A stretch of 63,310 nt of DNA from a virus, in IMG/VR virus record IMGVR_UViG_3300006805_000028, positions 1 to 63,310 of that record. One strand, 5' to 3'. The notes under the pieces are model-generated. The model saw only the letters and a program-made list of their open reading frames with translations. It did no database searches and was not told where the DNA came from. The position numbers and the translations under genes were made by a program. Positions within the stretch are counted from its first letter, which is position 1. Every line of letters starts with the position of its first letter. Positions 7,196 to 16,790 of the stretch are shown here, piece by piece.

Positions 7196-9268
7196 TTATT
7201 CCATCTCGCTACTAGTAGCGTATGACGTAAATCCGTTTTCCTTGATAACTTTCAGCACGTTTGGTACACGTCCAGCTAGTTCTTCACGGTGAGACACAAG
7301 CCAAATCGACTTATGACGCCTGCGAGACATATCTTTCAGGATAGCAATAGAGTTTTCAACTCCAATCGTGTCCAATCCACTGTCAATCAATTCGTCAATG
7401 AACAATGTGTTGATAGGTTGATACAAGTTTTCCCAAACATCACGAAATGCAAAACTCAACCCTAAGATTAAGCGATTGCGTTCACCGCGACTCAAGTTAT
7501 CAAAGTCAAGTTCACGACCCAACTCAGTAATTTCAACTTGCAAGTCGTTTTTAAACACAACTTGATGGGGTAGACCGATCTTATCCAAGTAATGCGTCAA
7601 TCGTGCATTCAGGTATGACAAGTTCTGGTCAATGATCTTCTTACGAACGAACGAATCCTTACTTGTCAGAATGTCTAACAAGAACTTTTGATGTTCCATA
7701 GTCTTTGTCAGTTTGTTGATCTTTTCAAAATCAATTGCTTGCAATGCATTTGCTTCCATTTCGGCTACTTGTTCCGAGTATGGATCAAGTTCACTTGCTT
7801 TGGTATCAATTTGTTGCAACAGATTGGCAATCTTGCTGCGATGTTCAATTGCTTGAGCCTCTGTATCATAATGTGTGATAGGTTGACGACCAATATCAAC
7901 TACTGTATGCTCTGACAATTGTTCAGCAAACGGATTAGTCTCTAATTGCTTGTCTTCGTAAATTTTCTTCAAGTTGGCCAAGTCACCGCTATGACGAATT
8001 GCTTCTGCTTCTGTTTTATACAGAGTAGTAGGTTGCGGTCCTAGTTCTTTAACCAGTAACACGCTGTCAATTAGTAAACCTGCTAACTCTGCAAGCTGTG
8101 CAGTGGCAGTGGCAAGCATTTCTTGTTTGTCAGTCAATACTTTTGTATGACCGTCATCATGGAAGTCTTGACCGCATGCATAGCAAGTATGTTCTTCAAG
8201 TGACCGAACCTCTTTTTCAAGTTTAGAAATTAATTTTTTTTCTTTTTCTATGCTTTTGGTTTGGGTATCAATTGTAACGGCAAGATTGTTTTGAGTAGTA
8301 GATTCACGTATCCACTCTTTCAACTTAGCCCATGCTTCAAGTTCAGTTTCAATGTTGTAGCGATTCTTATCTAAGTAAACACGACCGGCAACTTGCACAT
8401 CACTGTCATTCTTTTGTTGCCATGCAATAGAACGAGCGAATAATGCACCATACGCATCCTGTTGCTTTTTCTTCTCGGTGTAAACTGAAAGTTCTTTGTG
8501 TGCTAACAATTCACTATCAATATCAATCTTACTTAACTCGTCATAGTCTAGTGCAAGCGTGTCCAAGTCTTCATCATGGCGCTTTAGCCAAAGCATTTGT
8601 CTACGCTTTAGCGCATCAATTTGTTCCTTAACTCGTTTGTTAGCTTCTTCAACTGCTTTGACATTGAATTCTTCTTGCTGTATACCATCTTTGCTAGCCT
8701 TTATCATGTTTTTGATAACTTCAGCTTTCTCTGATAGCAGTGTGATACCCATTAGTTGTTCAATGATATCTTTTTGATCGTTATTCTTTAATGCAAGAAA
8801 TGGTTCGGAGTAAGTGTTCAGTACAACGATGTGACGGAACATGTCTGATGACATACATAGTACTCGTTCAATATTTGCTTGAGTTTCTTTGTTCTCACCC
8901 TGTGCATCATCTTGATTCTTTTGTTGAACATCATTCACATAGAATCGCAACACATTGGGTTTACGACCACGTTCAATCTTGTATTCAATACCATTAGCGT
9001 TAAACTCAAGTGTAACCATCATAGCCTTACCGTTTGTACGATTGACTAAGTTGTCTTTGCGAATGTTGTTAATTGGAACACCGAATAGGGCATACGATAG
9101 CCCTTGAATCAATGTGGTCTTGCCTGTACCGTTACGAGCACCGTCACCACCTAAGTCTAAGTTCTCACCTAGAATAAGTGTTAAGTCTTTTTTGTCAAAG
9201 TCAACTGCCTGAGTTACGTTTCCGATTGATAGGAAATTTCGTAGTGTTATATTTTTTAGTGTAATCAT
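7196..9268 (-). CDS. 46: Recombination endonuclease subunit gp46 (SbcC/Rad50 family)
   Basis: A 690-residue SMC/Rad50-type ATPase. It has a P-loop near residues 34-52 with the insertion GENLDLGGDGARNGTGKTT, long coiled coils, a zinc hook CYACGQ near 361, the ABC signature SRGERNR near 593, and a Walker B segment TLFIDELIDSGLD near 620. T4 gp46 is 560 residues; the extra length is in the coiled coil. With gp47 it forms the Mre11/Rad50-like complex that processes DNA ends for recombination-dependent replication and host DNA breakdown. The ATG at 9268 overlaps the stop of the upstream gene as ATGA, indicating translational coupling. Confidence 0.95.
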   Translation of the reverse strand: MITLKNITLRNFLSIGNVTQAVDFDKKDLTLILGENLDLGGDGARNGTGKTTLIQGLSYALFGVPINNIRKDNLVNRTNGKAMMVTLEFNANGIEYKIERGRKPNVLRFYVNDVQQKNQDDAQGENKETQANIERVLCMSSDMFRHIVVLNTYSEPFLALKNNDQKDIIEQLMGITLLSEKAEVIKNMIKASKDGIQQEEFNVKAVEEANKRVKEQIDALKRRQMLWLKRHDEDLDTLALDYDELSKIDIDSELLAHKELSVYTEKKKQQDAYGALFARSIAWQQKNDSDVQVAGRVYLDKNRYNIETELEAWAKLKEWIRESTTQNNLAVTIDTQTKSIEKEKKLISKLEKEVRSLEEHTCYACGQDFHDDGHTKVLTDKQEMLATATAQLAELAGLLIDSVLLVKELGPQPTTLYKTEAEAIRHSGDLANLKKIYEDKQLETNPFAEQLSEHTVVDIGRQPITHYDTEAQAIEHRSKIANLLQQIDTKASELDPYSEQVAEMEANALQAIDFEKINKLTKTMEHQKFLLDILTSKDSFVRKKIIDQNLSYLNARLTHYLDKIGLPHQVVFKNDLQVEITELGRELDFDNLSRGERNRLILGLSFAFRDVWENLYQPINTLFIDELIDSGLDTIGVENSIAILKDMSRRRHKSIWLVSHREELAGRVPNVLKVIKENGFTSYATSSEME

Positions 9269-9843
9269 GTGTTTAGTAATTCGTGTACTTCGGGGTTAAA
9301 TCTAGCAGAAAATAATGCTCTGGGTTTATTGTGTGTAGTAACAGAACAATGAGGGATGCTTACGTTAACCCAAGCTGGATTAATGACAGCCCATCTTCCT
9401 ATTTCAGTGGGAATAGTTCCTGGTTTTATTGTGGGTGCATTGTTATATGAAGGTTCAGCTTCAACTAGATTAGATTCTAACATATCTGCGTCATACCATA
9501 CTGTGTAACTATCTTCGCAATTCAATACTGGGATGTTTAAGCCATAACAAACAGTAGTCCAGTCAGACTGGTCAACGTGAATACGAAGATCCTCGCCGTG
9601 ATTGTTGCTGCTGATACCGCATCCAGACCATCTAGAAAATAAGTCCAACTTCCTAAGCATTTTACAAAATAAGGGAGTGTATGACACCATTATAAATTTT
9701 GAAACAAATATAAAATCTGTAGGCTTGTTGTCAAAATCACTATCTATCCTGTATAAAAATTTAGTCAACTCAACTTGTATCGCAGCTAAATTATCTATCT
9801 GCACTGGTTTATATAACCAAGTGGGTTTACTCATTGGTATCAT
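9265..9843 (-). CDS. Unidentified protein, possible Fe(II)/2-oxoglutarate oxygenase-like fold
   Basis: A 192-residue protein that I do not recognise as a named family. It has an HxD pair (His89-Val-Asp91) in the segment LRIHVDQSD. A distal His165 and Arg175 lie in IPHCSVTTHNKPR. The HxD...H spacing and the Arg ten residues after the distal His match the 2-oxoglutarate/Fe(II) double-stranded beta-helix pattern. Several predicted beta strands (VCYGLNIPVL, YTVWYD, WAVINPAWVNVSI) fit too. It is sandwiched between gp47 and gp46 with ATGA overlaps at both ends, so it is co-translated with the nuclease complex. The function is open; the fold assignment is tentative. Confidence 0.55.
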   Translation of the reverse strand: MIPMSKPTWLYKPVQIDNLAAIQVELTKFLYRIDSDFDNKPTDFIFVSKFIMVSYTPLFCKMLRKLDLFSRWSGCGISSNNHGEDLRIHVDQSDWTTVCYGLNIPVLNCEDSYTVWYDADMLESNLVEAEPSYNNAPTIKPGTIPTEIGRWAVINPAWVNVSIPHCSVTTHNKPRALFSARFNPEVHELLNT

Positions 9844-10856
9844 AGATTGTTATAAATGTCTAGTAAAATCTTTTTGTCAAACGTAGCTGATTCAATACTG
9901 TTAATTTGGTCAATGACGATTTGGTCAACTGATTCAAACTTCAATCCATCAGCACCTGTAGTTTGTTCGGCCTGATCAACCTTCATGGGAATTAATGTCA
10001 TTTCTCGTAGTCTGTGTTCTGGGATGAAACTTTCACGGATGAAGTTTGCTTCTTCATATGAAATATCAATGTCAAGATGTACTCTAACATGACTATCAAT
10101 CAATAGCAAGCCTTCAGGGTTTTCTAATACATCACTGAGTTTGTAAACTCTGAACAATGGTTGACGAGGCCAGCTATAGAAAGCAGGATCCTTGTCCCAT
10201 TCTAATACCATCATGCCACGTGCGTCATCGCCTGCGTCAGCATAGTTATGTGGGAAAGCGTTACCGATGTACCAAATGTTTTTCTTAGCTTGTCGTTTGT
10301 GAAAGTGCCCACTGAAGGTCATATCAAACCCAGCAAAGTGGTCACTGTTAAGTTCACCATGATCGGGCATTTCAATCATAGCGTTCATAAAGAAGTTTGG
10401 CAACTCAAAATGACCAAACATATATTTGCCAGTCATCTTTTTAATTTGCTTGTAATCTTCTTGGACAAGCCAAGGTGCAATGACTACGTTACCTTCATTG
10501 AACCAATCGTTAACGATTGTCAAGTTTGGTAAGTGCTTCGCCCATTCAACACTGTGAATGTCACGACGGTCACGATAGTACAAGTCATGGTTACCGGGGA
10601 TGAAATATACATGGTCAAACGCCGCGCTTAGTTTTTCTAATGAACGTAGACCAAACTGTAACGTGTGGATGTTGATACTAGCTCGGTGATGATTCCAATC
10701 ACCTAAGAACATACAAGTTTCACAACCTTCAGCTTTCGCTTTGGTAATGAACCAATCTACAAAATTCTCACAATCTTGATTGTGCTGTAGACTATTTGAC
10801 TTAAGACCGAAGTGGATATCGGTGAACACTGCTGCTTTTTTGAAAAGGTTACTCAT
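9840..10856 (-). CDS. 47: Recombination endonuclease subunit gp47 (SbcD/Mre11 family)
   Basis: A 338-residue calcineurin-type metallophosphoesterase, almost the same length as T4 gp47 (about 340). The metal-binding motifs appear in order: DIH at 13-15, GDWNHHR at 52-58, GNHD at 88-91, GHF at 148-150, and GHFHKR at 183-188. It is the nuclease partner of gp46, using two Mn or Mg ions to cut DNA at ends and hairpins. The start is the ATG at 10856. The stop overlaps the next gene's ATG. Upstream, between it and gp55, lies a GC-rich hairpin that may separate or process the transcript. Confidence 0.95.
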   Translation of the reverse strand: MSNLFKKAAVFTDIHFGLKSNSLQHNQDCENFVDWFITKAKAEGCETCMFLGDWNHHRASINIHTLQFGLRSLEKLSAAFDHVYFIPGNHDLYYRDRRDIHSVEWAKHLPNLTIVNDWFNEGNVVIAPWLVQEDYKQIKKMTGKYMFGHFELPNFFMNAMIEMPDHGELNSDHFAGFDMTFSGHFHKRQAKKNIWYIGNAFPHNYADAGDDARGMMVLEWDKDPAFYSWPRQPLFRVYKLSDVLENPEGLLLIDSHVRVHLDIDISYEEANFIRESFIPEHRLREMTLIPMKVDQAEQTTGADGLKFESVDQIVIDQINSIESATFDKKILLDIYNNL

Positions 10857-10873
10857 AAACGTAGTATATAGGA

Positions 10874-10898
10874 AGAGGGGCTGAAAAACAACCCCTCT
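10874..10898 (-). terminator. GC-rich hairpin between gp55 and gp47
   Basis: AGAGGGG (10874-10880) and CCCCTCT (10892-10898) form a 7-bp stem with an 11-base loop. On the minus strand the stem is followed by TCCTATATA rather than a U-run. It may be a weak terminator, an RNA processing site or a stability element between the late sigma gene and the gp47-gp46 operon. Confidence 0.4.
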
Positions 10899-10911
10899 GG
10901 TTAAATGAAAA

Positions 10912-11814
10912 TTATTCTTCGTAGCTAGTACTAGAACTTGCTTGGCGAGACCATGAAGGATTCAACCCGTTGATCTCCAAAATGTCATCACGAATGTTTT
11001 GATTTCGCTTTTCCGTATTTAGGACACGACAGAAACTATTTGTGATAGCTGCGGTGTAGTAAGCGAATGGGTTAGCACTTTTGGCTTCATTGAAACGCAA
11101 GCCGACATACGTGAGTTGTAAAATGGCACTATTGCGCATCTCATCATTGTACGTGTACCCGCGCCAATTGTACTTCATTGCATATTTTTCGCACATCATA
11201 ATGTACATTCGGGCTAGTTTGTTAGTGATGTTTCCGTGATCCTTAGAGAACTCACCATCCTTAAGTGAACCTTTCCAATGACTCTTGCCAATGCATTGAT
11301 AAGTGTTTGTAGCGTCTACTCTAAAGTGTTGGAATGGGGGAAAGTTAACCTTGACGTGAACCATATCGTCAATTTCTGCTTTGGTAGTTGTATCTTCTAA
11401 GTCTGCAAACAGTTCGTCTGCATCACCTTCAATTTCAAAGATATCCTTAGCAGTTTTCTTTTTATCTGATTTGCGGGGTTGTTTTGGAGCAACTGGGACA
11501 TGATCCCAGGTCATTACACGAAATACTAAGTCAGTCACTGGTATAGACAATGGATCAACTGAATCTTTTTCCCCTGCCTCAAGTCCTAGCCTAGATGCTC
11601 GGGTTTCACGTGCTAACTGAATAGATTCGGGCGTACTAGCAAAAGCTAGACTTTCTTCAATTGGAGCTAGGGGCATGTCAACAATAAAATCGTAACGATG
11701 ATCCTCGGGTGTTAGAAAGCAGCAATAGTCAGTTTTGCTAGTGTGAATTTCTTTTAGAATATCTTTGTTGTTAAGATAATTGACTGGTTTTCGGGGCGCG
11801 GGTAATAATGACAT
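10912..11814 (-). CDS. 55: Late transcription sigma factor gp55
   Basis: A 300-residue protein; T4 gp55 is 185, and the extra length is an N-terminal and acidic central region. The C-terminal 130 residues hold the sigma region 2-like core: GYTYNDEMRNSAILQL, FNEAKSANPFAYYTAAI and NSFCRVLNTEKRNQNIRDD, as in other T4-like gp55 proteins. gp55 binds host core RNA polymerase and recognises the TATAAATA-type late promoter. The gene order 55-47-46 is also found in other T4-like phages. The ATG at 11814 has GGAGA directly upstream. It is divergent from the late structural block, whose promoters it should read. A possible sigma-70 promoter lies about 26 bases upstream. Confidence 0.9.
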   Translation of the reverse strand: MSLLPAPRKPVNYLNNKDILKEIHTSKTDYCCFLTPEDHRYDFIVDMPLAPIEESLAFASTPESIQLARETRASRLGLEAGEKDSVDPLSIPVTDLVFRVMTWDHVPVAPKQPRKSDKKKTAKDIFEIEGDADELFADLEDTTTKAEIDDMVHVKVNFPPFQHFRVDATNTYQCIGKSHWKGSLKDGEFSKDHGNITNKLARMYIMMCEKYAMKYNWRGYTYNDEMRNSAILQLTYVGLRFNEAKSANPFAYYTAAITNSFCRVLNTEKRNQNIRDDILEINGLNPSWSRQASSSTSYEE

Positions 11815-11839
11815 AGGTCTCCGTTGTTATGTTAAGAAT

Positions 11840-11868
11840 AGTGTAACACATTTGTTGCAGAATAGCAA
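11840..11868 (-). promoter_or_regulatory. Possible sigma-70 type promoter for gp55
   Basis: On the minus strand, TTGCTA (11863-11868) is followed by a 17-base spacer and TACACT (11840-11845). Each hexamer matches four of six consensus positions. The placement upstream of the gp55 start suits early or middle expression by the host polymerase. Evidence is modest. Confidence 0.35.
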
Positions 11869-11910
11869 CCGATTTATGAGCAAAAGGTAAAAAGACTACT
11901 ATATTTAGCA

Positions 11911-11918
11911 GATAAATA
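11911..11918 (+). promoter_or_regulatory. Candidate late promoter of the baseplate block (GATAAATA)
   Basis: GATAAATA lies 21 bases before the ATG at 11940, in the divergent gap facing gp55. Placement just upstream of the first gene of a 31 kb structural block fits a late promoter. Confidence 0.55.
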
Positions 11919-11939
11919 TAGATAAGGACAACAATAACT

Positions 11940-13826
11940 ATGGCAACGCTAACAAAAGAACAACTTGCAGCCCAACTAAACTACCTACAATCAACCGGTG
12001 CGACTGATGCTCAAATTGGAGCAGCAATCACCGCAGCTGGCTACAATGAATCAGCCTTTACTATAAGTATGGATGGAAAATTTGAGCCAGAGGGCTCTGG
12101 TAGTGGAATCAAGGTAGCGGGAGTGGACTATAATTCATATACTCCGGAACCAGAACCAGTAGTTGCATCTACATCAACGGCAAATACAAAAGTAACGAGC
12201 ACTACCTCAGTAGTGGAAACTACATCAGGCGGAAGTTCTACTACGAATTACGCTCCACCGGCGACAATAAGTACAGACGCAAAAGCCAGCGCGAAACTAG
12301 CAAATCAACGCGCTGACGCATTTACCGCTAATACTTCAGGTAAATTTGGAGCAGGCACTATTGACAAAGCTGTCGCCACCGGAGCAATTACTGCCGATGA
12401 AGCTGCTGCATTAAAATCGGGTTCAATCAGTGAAGCAGATAGATTCGCCACTGCACAATCTTCTAGAGCCTCAGGCAAAGCAGCGGTTGATGCAGGGACC
12501 ACTTCTTCTCCACCTATTGTCGCTACCACCGCAGAACCAAACACAACTGCAACCACAGTAACTACTACTAAAGCGGCACAAGATCCACCTGCAACAATCA
12601 CAGCCGCATCTGACCCGGCAACTGCCCCCAACACGACTACTATCACTAACGAAGATGGAAGTACATCAGAAATAAGTACAGACATCAATGCCGGTACACA
12701 AACATTGACGCCGGTATCAGACAATCCAATTGCACAGTCTACCGAAACGTCAGTGACCGTTAGCCAAACTATAGAAAACACAACAAATGTAGTTGATGAT
12801 ACATATGTTGTACCAGCAGAAGAAGAACAAACATTCTCACCATTGCAGGAACCTCCGGGGGTAACAGGGGATGAATTTGATGGCATAGATCAACAAGTAG
12901 CAGATAATGAAAATGGATTGCAGGAACCACCTCAATTATCTGCTGAAGAGGTTGATGCATATTTACAACAAGGTGGAGAACCGACACAAGATGAAGCGCC
13001 GTCAAGCGCAGCAACCAATGCAACTGGGGCATCACGCTCGCTGCCTCCTGTAACAGTCACTGCTAAGAAAAGCCCATTCACAGCCGATGACTGGAGAATA
13101 CGATTAAGTCTTGCAGACACTGCAAACTATTTGTACAGAATCGCATCAAAAGCTGATATATTATATCCATTGATTGCAACTGACGGTGTCGTCTTCCCGT
13201 ATACACCTGCAATCAATACTTCTTATCGGGCAAATTATGATCCGGCAGAATTAACTCATTCTAACTACAAAATGTTTTTCTATAAAAATAGTAGTGTTGA
13301 CGATATTACGATCACCGCAGATTTTACTGCACAGGACACTGCTGAGGCAAACTATATGTTAGCCGTGATTCACTTTTTTAAGTCAGCAACTAAAATGTTT
13401 TACGGTCAAGATACTGCACCAAGAGCAGGAACCCCTCCTCCGTTATTATATCTAACTGGATATGGCACTAATCAGTTTGAACATCATCCTCTACTACTTA
13501 CTAACTTTACATATAGTCTACCTAATGATGTAGATTACATTCGAGCGGGCAGCAACGCTCAATGGGGCGGAATGTCTATTGCCCAATTATCGAGTGGTAG
13601 CAGTACGAGACTAAGTGCGAATGGGTTGACCGCCGGTGGAACGGCGGCACCGGCTGCGTTCTCAGGACTTGCTAGTAAAGACAATGTTACATATCTACCT
13701 ACAAAAATACAATTAAGTATTAGCTTGGTACCAGTCGTATCTCGAAACGACATAAGTAAAAACTTCAGCCTTAAGGATTATGCGGCTGGTAAATTGTCAG
13801 GTAAAACTGGCGGAGGAATTTGGTAA
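11940..13826 (+). CDS. Baseplate structural protein, gp48/gp54-like tail tube cap or initiator
   Basis: A 628-residue protein in three parts: a short helical N terminus, a 300-residue Thr/Ala/Ser/Pro-rich linker (about 60-360), and a folded C-terminal region. The C-terminal region begins WRIRLSLADTANYLY and includes LIATDGVVFPYTP, ITITADFTAQDTAEANYML and HFFKSATKMFYG. This region resembles the gp48/gp54 class that caps the baseplate and starts tail tube growth. It directly precedes gp53, as in T4, where genes 48, 54 and 53 are neighbours in the baseplate cluster. T4 gp48 and gp54 are about 360 and 320 residues; the long linker is extra. The choice between gp48 and gp54 cannot be made by eye. 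The stop overlaps the next start as TAATG. Confidence 0.65.
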   Translation: MATLTKEQLAAQLNYLQSTGATDAQIGAAITAAGYNESAFTISMDGKFEPEGSGSGIKVAGVDYNSYTPEPEPVVASTSTANTKVTSTTSVVETTSGGSSTTNYAPPATISTDAKASAKLANQRADAFTANTSGKFGAGTIDKAVATGAITADEAAALKSGSISEADRFATAQSSRASGKAAVDAGTTSSPPIVATTAEPNTTATTVTTTKAAQDPPATITAASDPATAPNTTTITNEDGSTSEISTDINAGTQTLTPVSDNPIAQSTETSVTVSQTIENTTNVVDDTYVVPAEEEQTFSPLQEPPGVTGDEFDGIDQQVADNENGLQEPPQLSAEEVDAYLQQGGEPTQDEAPSSAATNATGASRSLPPVTVTAKKSPFTADDWRIRLSLADTANYLYRIASKADILYPLIATDGVVFPYTPAINTSYRANYDPAELTHSNYKMFFYKNSSVDDITITADFTAQDTAEANYMLAVIHFFKSATKMFYGQDTAPRAGTPPPLLYLTGYGTNQFEHHPLLLTNFTYSLPNDVDYIRAGSNAQWGGMSIAQLSSGSSTRLSANGLTAGGTAAPAAFSGLASKDNVTYLPTKIQLSISLVPVVSRNDISKNFSLKDYAAGKLSGKTGGGIW

Positions 13827-14125
13827 TGCTATACAATCAAACAAGCCCATACTACACTACACCTACATTCAATAACGAATTTTTAGATGTGATGGTCAAT
13901 CGACCTATCCCACTAAATTCCTCAGACACTTACTGGGAAATAACACAGACCTATAACATGAGACCTGATTTACTAGCGTATGACTTATATGCCGACAGTA
14001 GATTGTGGTGGGTGTTCGCACAGCGTAATTCAAATCGACTTAAAGATCCTATCTTTGACTTTGTTGCTGGGACTGGGATATATATTCCTCAGCTACCCAA
14101 TCTTCGTGAGGCATTAGGATTCTAA
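13826..14125 (+). CDS. 53: Baseplate wedge protein gp53
   Basis: A 99-residue protein matching the T4-like gp53 core: TYWEITQTYNMRPDLLAYD, LWWVFAQRN and GTGIYIPQ. T4 gp53 is 196 residues; short forms are usual in marine T4-like phages. The fold is LysM-like, and gp53 links baseplate wedges around the hub. The frame is open from a TTG at 13820, but the ATG at 13826 is preferred because GGAGGA sits nine bases upstream and the start overlaps the previous stop as TAATG. Confidence 0.9.
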   Translation: MLYNQTSPYYTTPTFNNEFLDVMVNRPIPLNSSDTYWEITQTYNMRPDLLAYDLYADSRLWWVFAQRNSNRLKDPIFDFVAGTGIYIPQLPNLREALGF

Positions 14126-14126
14126 T

Positions 14127-16766
14127 ATGGCTACTTCAGGCTCAACTAGAATTATATCCAGCGGCGATGGGAAAGATTGGACATTAACCACTACTCTGAA
14201 CCTAGATACAGGTGAACTCACGTATGACGTAAACGGTAGTTCGGGAAGACTTATATACAGTGGATCATATGAATCAGTAATGTCAGGAGTTGATGCTACT
14301 ATCGCCGCCCCTGAAACGCTCGCTAGTGTTCGAGATTTCTTTGGTATTTTAAAAACTGAGCTAGAGAGTTCAAACTCAACTTGGGCATCACAAGCAGCCG
14401 ACACTAAAGAAGCCTTAAAAAACAAAGTACCTGAGCCACCAAAAGAGTCTTCGACTTCTGCCCCCGACCCAACAAAAGCACCTGCAACAGCAGACGGGGA
14501 TAAAACTGGTGACAGCACTACCACAACTTCATCCGCGCCAGCAACTGCTGCTACTTCGTCTACTACAACACCTAATTCAGGAACTACTACTGCCGGCAGC
14601 GCCGGCAGTAGTCCAGCATCTGACCCTTCATCAATCATAGGTAAACGAACTTACAATCCTTTAGGTGACTTCAGCAGTTATACATACAAGATCGGTTTGT
14701 ATATGATGAATCCAGAAGAGTTTAACTCGTATATGGGCGGAGATTATACAAAGATAAGCAGTTTCAAATTAATAGCACAAAGTGGAGGCATCACTGACGC
14801 ACTAGACAGTAAACGTGCACCGGGCTTTGACTTGGACTTATATATTGATGACTTAGAAATTGGAACTAAAATCAATAGTAAAGAAACGATGACCGCAACA
14901 AACTCTATTGAGTTTAAATTTAAAATCTATGAGCCGTATGGTTTTAGTTTCCCTAATCAATTAGTAAAAGCACAAGTTGCTGCACAAAAAGGTAGAGCAG
15001 CAGCACCGGGGGCAAATGCTACCCCTGTCAATCAAATAACAGCACTAACTGAAAATTTTCTACTGACAATTAAATTTTACGGATATGACAAGGATGGCAA
15101 ACTAGTTACTTCTGCTGATTATCCGCGTGCAGATATAACCTCATCTGATACGCAGGCTGTGTTTGAAAGAGGATTTCCTATCAGGATTAAAGATTTTAAG
15201 TTCAAGCTAGAAAACAAAGTTACGGTGTATAATATTACAGCCGTGCAAGTAGCAGAGCAAGTTTCAAAAGGCACTAAGTTAGGTACATTACCGTCTAACG
15301 TAACTATTGCAGGAGAAACAGTGCAGGACGTTCTAGTTGGCGCAGGACAAGATTCAACGAAGAAGGCTATCTTGGGTTTGGTTCAAGCATTGAATGCAGC
15401 CGAAGTAGAACATGTTAAAAAAGAAAACTACACTTATCCAAACGTATATAAGATCGAGTTTGAAAAGGGTACGGCTATCGGCGATGCTAGAATGGTACCA
15501 AAAGAATACTATGTAAAGGAAAGAGCTCCTTTTAGTTCAATACAAAACCCCGAAGGTAGTAACGAACGAACTGCTTGGAAAAACAAATTAGGAAGTGTTG
15601 ACAAAGCAGTACGCACTGTTGAATTGCAAGCAGGTACTTCTATCATACAAGCAATAGACCAGATCATAACTCAAAGTGAGTACTTGAAAAATATGATGAC
15701 TGCTATCGATAAAGAAATAGATCAGCCTATAAAGAACACTGACTCTACTGTGGATAAGAATCCTAGTCCAAAGATATTATCTTGGTACAGTATAATTCCT
15801 AAGGTTAAAATTAACTCTACTACTAAAGATCCAAAGCGCAATGATTACGCATATGAAATAACCTATAAGGTACAAGAATATCAAATCCCCTACATACGAG
15901 CAATGTACGCTAGTTCTACTAGCCCGTACTATGGTCCGCACAAGAAATACAATTATTGGTATACTGGAAAAAATACTGAGGTTCTGAGTTATGAGCAAGA
16001 CTTCAATTTGTTGTATACTACAGAAGGAGCGTCATCTAGTGAGGCTAAACCATCAACTACCCAATCAGCGCCCACGACACTTAAGTCTGGTCAAAACGTT
16101 GATTCAGTCAATAGTAAATCTGGAACAAATGATGTTATCAACAGTGTTAAGTCATTCTTGTACAGCCCAAACGACCTGCTTAAATTTAAACTAAGAGTAT
16201 TAGGAGATCCAGACTATCTTATGCCATCTATCGGTAGCGGCGGCGGAGATGGGGCAGAAAAATGGTATGGTAAAGGTTTCTCTATTAATCCTAATAGCGG
16301 TCAAATTTTCATTGAGATATATTTTGAACAAGCAGAAGATTACAACACTTCTTCTGGATTGCTAGCACCCAATGGTGACATTCAATTCATGAACTATCCG
16401 CCTGAACTTAAATCAAAAATAAAAGGTATGGTCTATATGTTATCTGATGTGACTAGTACCTTTAGTAAAGGCAAGTTCGAGCAAACGCTGAAAGGTATCA
16501 TACCTGAATTTGCACAAGCAGGAGCAAAGGCCCCAACTACACCGCCAGCAGCAGCTAACGCTAGAACCGATGCAGCTACCCCAGCCGCTACAGCACCAGA
16601 TCAATCTTCCGCTGAAGACGCTAGGTTATCTAGAGCTACAGTTCCTAGCTCAGAGACAACAACGACAGCAGCGACCACTGCCGAAGCAACAGCACCGACA
16701 ACTACATCCGGCACTAGTGCATCATCTGGTAACCAAGCAGTAGCCGACGATGACGCTGGTACATAA
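14127..16766 (+). CDS. Large baseplate hub protein (gp27-position)
   Basis: An 879-residue structural protein located between gp53 and the gp5-like spike, where a hub component is expected. The N-terminal 170 residues end in a Ser/Thr/Pro/Ala linker. The main body starts at NPLGDFSSYTYKIGLYMM (about 175) and contains RAPGFDLDLYIDDLEIG and a FKFKIYEPYGFSFP segment. A second conserved region, about 550-640, holds LSWYSIIPKVKI, YAYEITYKVQEYQIPYIRAM and YNYWYTGKNTEVLSYEQ. The C terminus is again Ala/Thr/Pro-rich. T4 gp27 (391 residues) is the gp5 partner in the hub. Homology to gp27 is inferred from place and style, not demonstrated. Confidence 0.55.
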   Translation: MATSGSTRIISSGDGKDWTLTTTLNLDTGELTYDVNGSSGRLIYSGSYESVMSGVDATIAAPETLASVRDFFGILKTELESSNSTWASQAADTKEALKNKVPEPPKESSTSAPDPTKAPATADGDKTGDSTTTTSSAPATAATSSTTTPNSGTTTAGSAGSSPASDPSSIIGKRTYNPLGDFSSYTYKIGLYMMNPEEFNSYMGGDYTKISSFKLIAQSGGITDALDSKRAPGFDLDLYIDDLEIGTKINSKETMTATNSIEFKFKIYEPYGFSFPNQLVKAQVAAQKGRAAAPGANATPVNQITALTENFLLTIKFYGYDKDGKLVTSADYPRADITSSDTQAVFERGFPIRIKDFKFKLENKVTVYNITAVQVAEQVSKGTKLGTLPSNVTIAGETVQDVLVGAGQDSTKKAILGLVQALNAAEVEHVKKENYTYPNVYKIEFEKGTAIGDARMVPKEYYVKERAPFSSIQNPEGSNERTAWKNKLGSVDKAVRTVELQAGTSIIQAIDQIITQSEYLKNMMTAIDKEIDQPIKNTDSTVDKNPSPKILSWYSIIPKVKINSTTKDPKRNDYAYEITYKVQEYQIPYIRAMYASSTSPYYGPHKKYNYWYTGKNTEVLSYEQDFNLLYTTEGASSSEAKPSTTQSAPTTLKSGQNVDSVNSKSGTNDVINSVKSFLYSPNDLLKFKLRVLGDPDYLMPSIGSGGGDGAEKWYGKGFSINPNSGQIFIEIYFEQAEDYNTSSGLLAPNGDIQFMNYPPELKSKIKGMVYMLSDVTSTFSKGKFEQTLKGIIPEFAQAGAKAPTTPPAAANARTDAATPAATAPDQSSAEDARLSRATVPSSETTTTAATTAEATAPTTTSGTSASSGNQAVADDDAGT

Positions 16767-16790
16767 TACTAAATTTAATAAGAGAATACA

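Noticed and set aside
12305-12886. A 193-codon minus-strand frame opposite the low-complexity linker at 11940-13826
   Set aside because: Its valine/alanine-rich product is the antisense of the Thr/Ala linker, and the plus-strand protein is clearly the real one.
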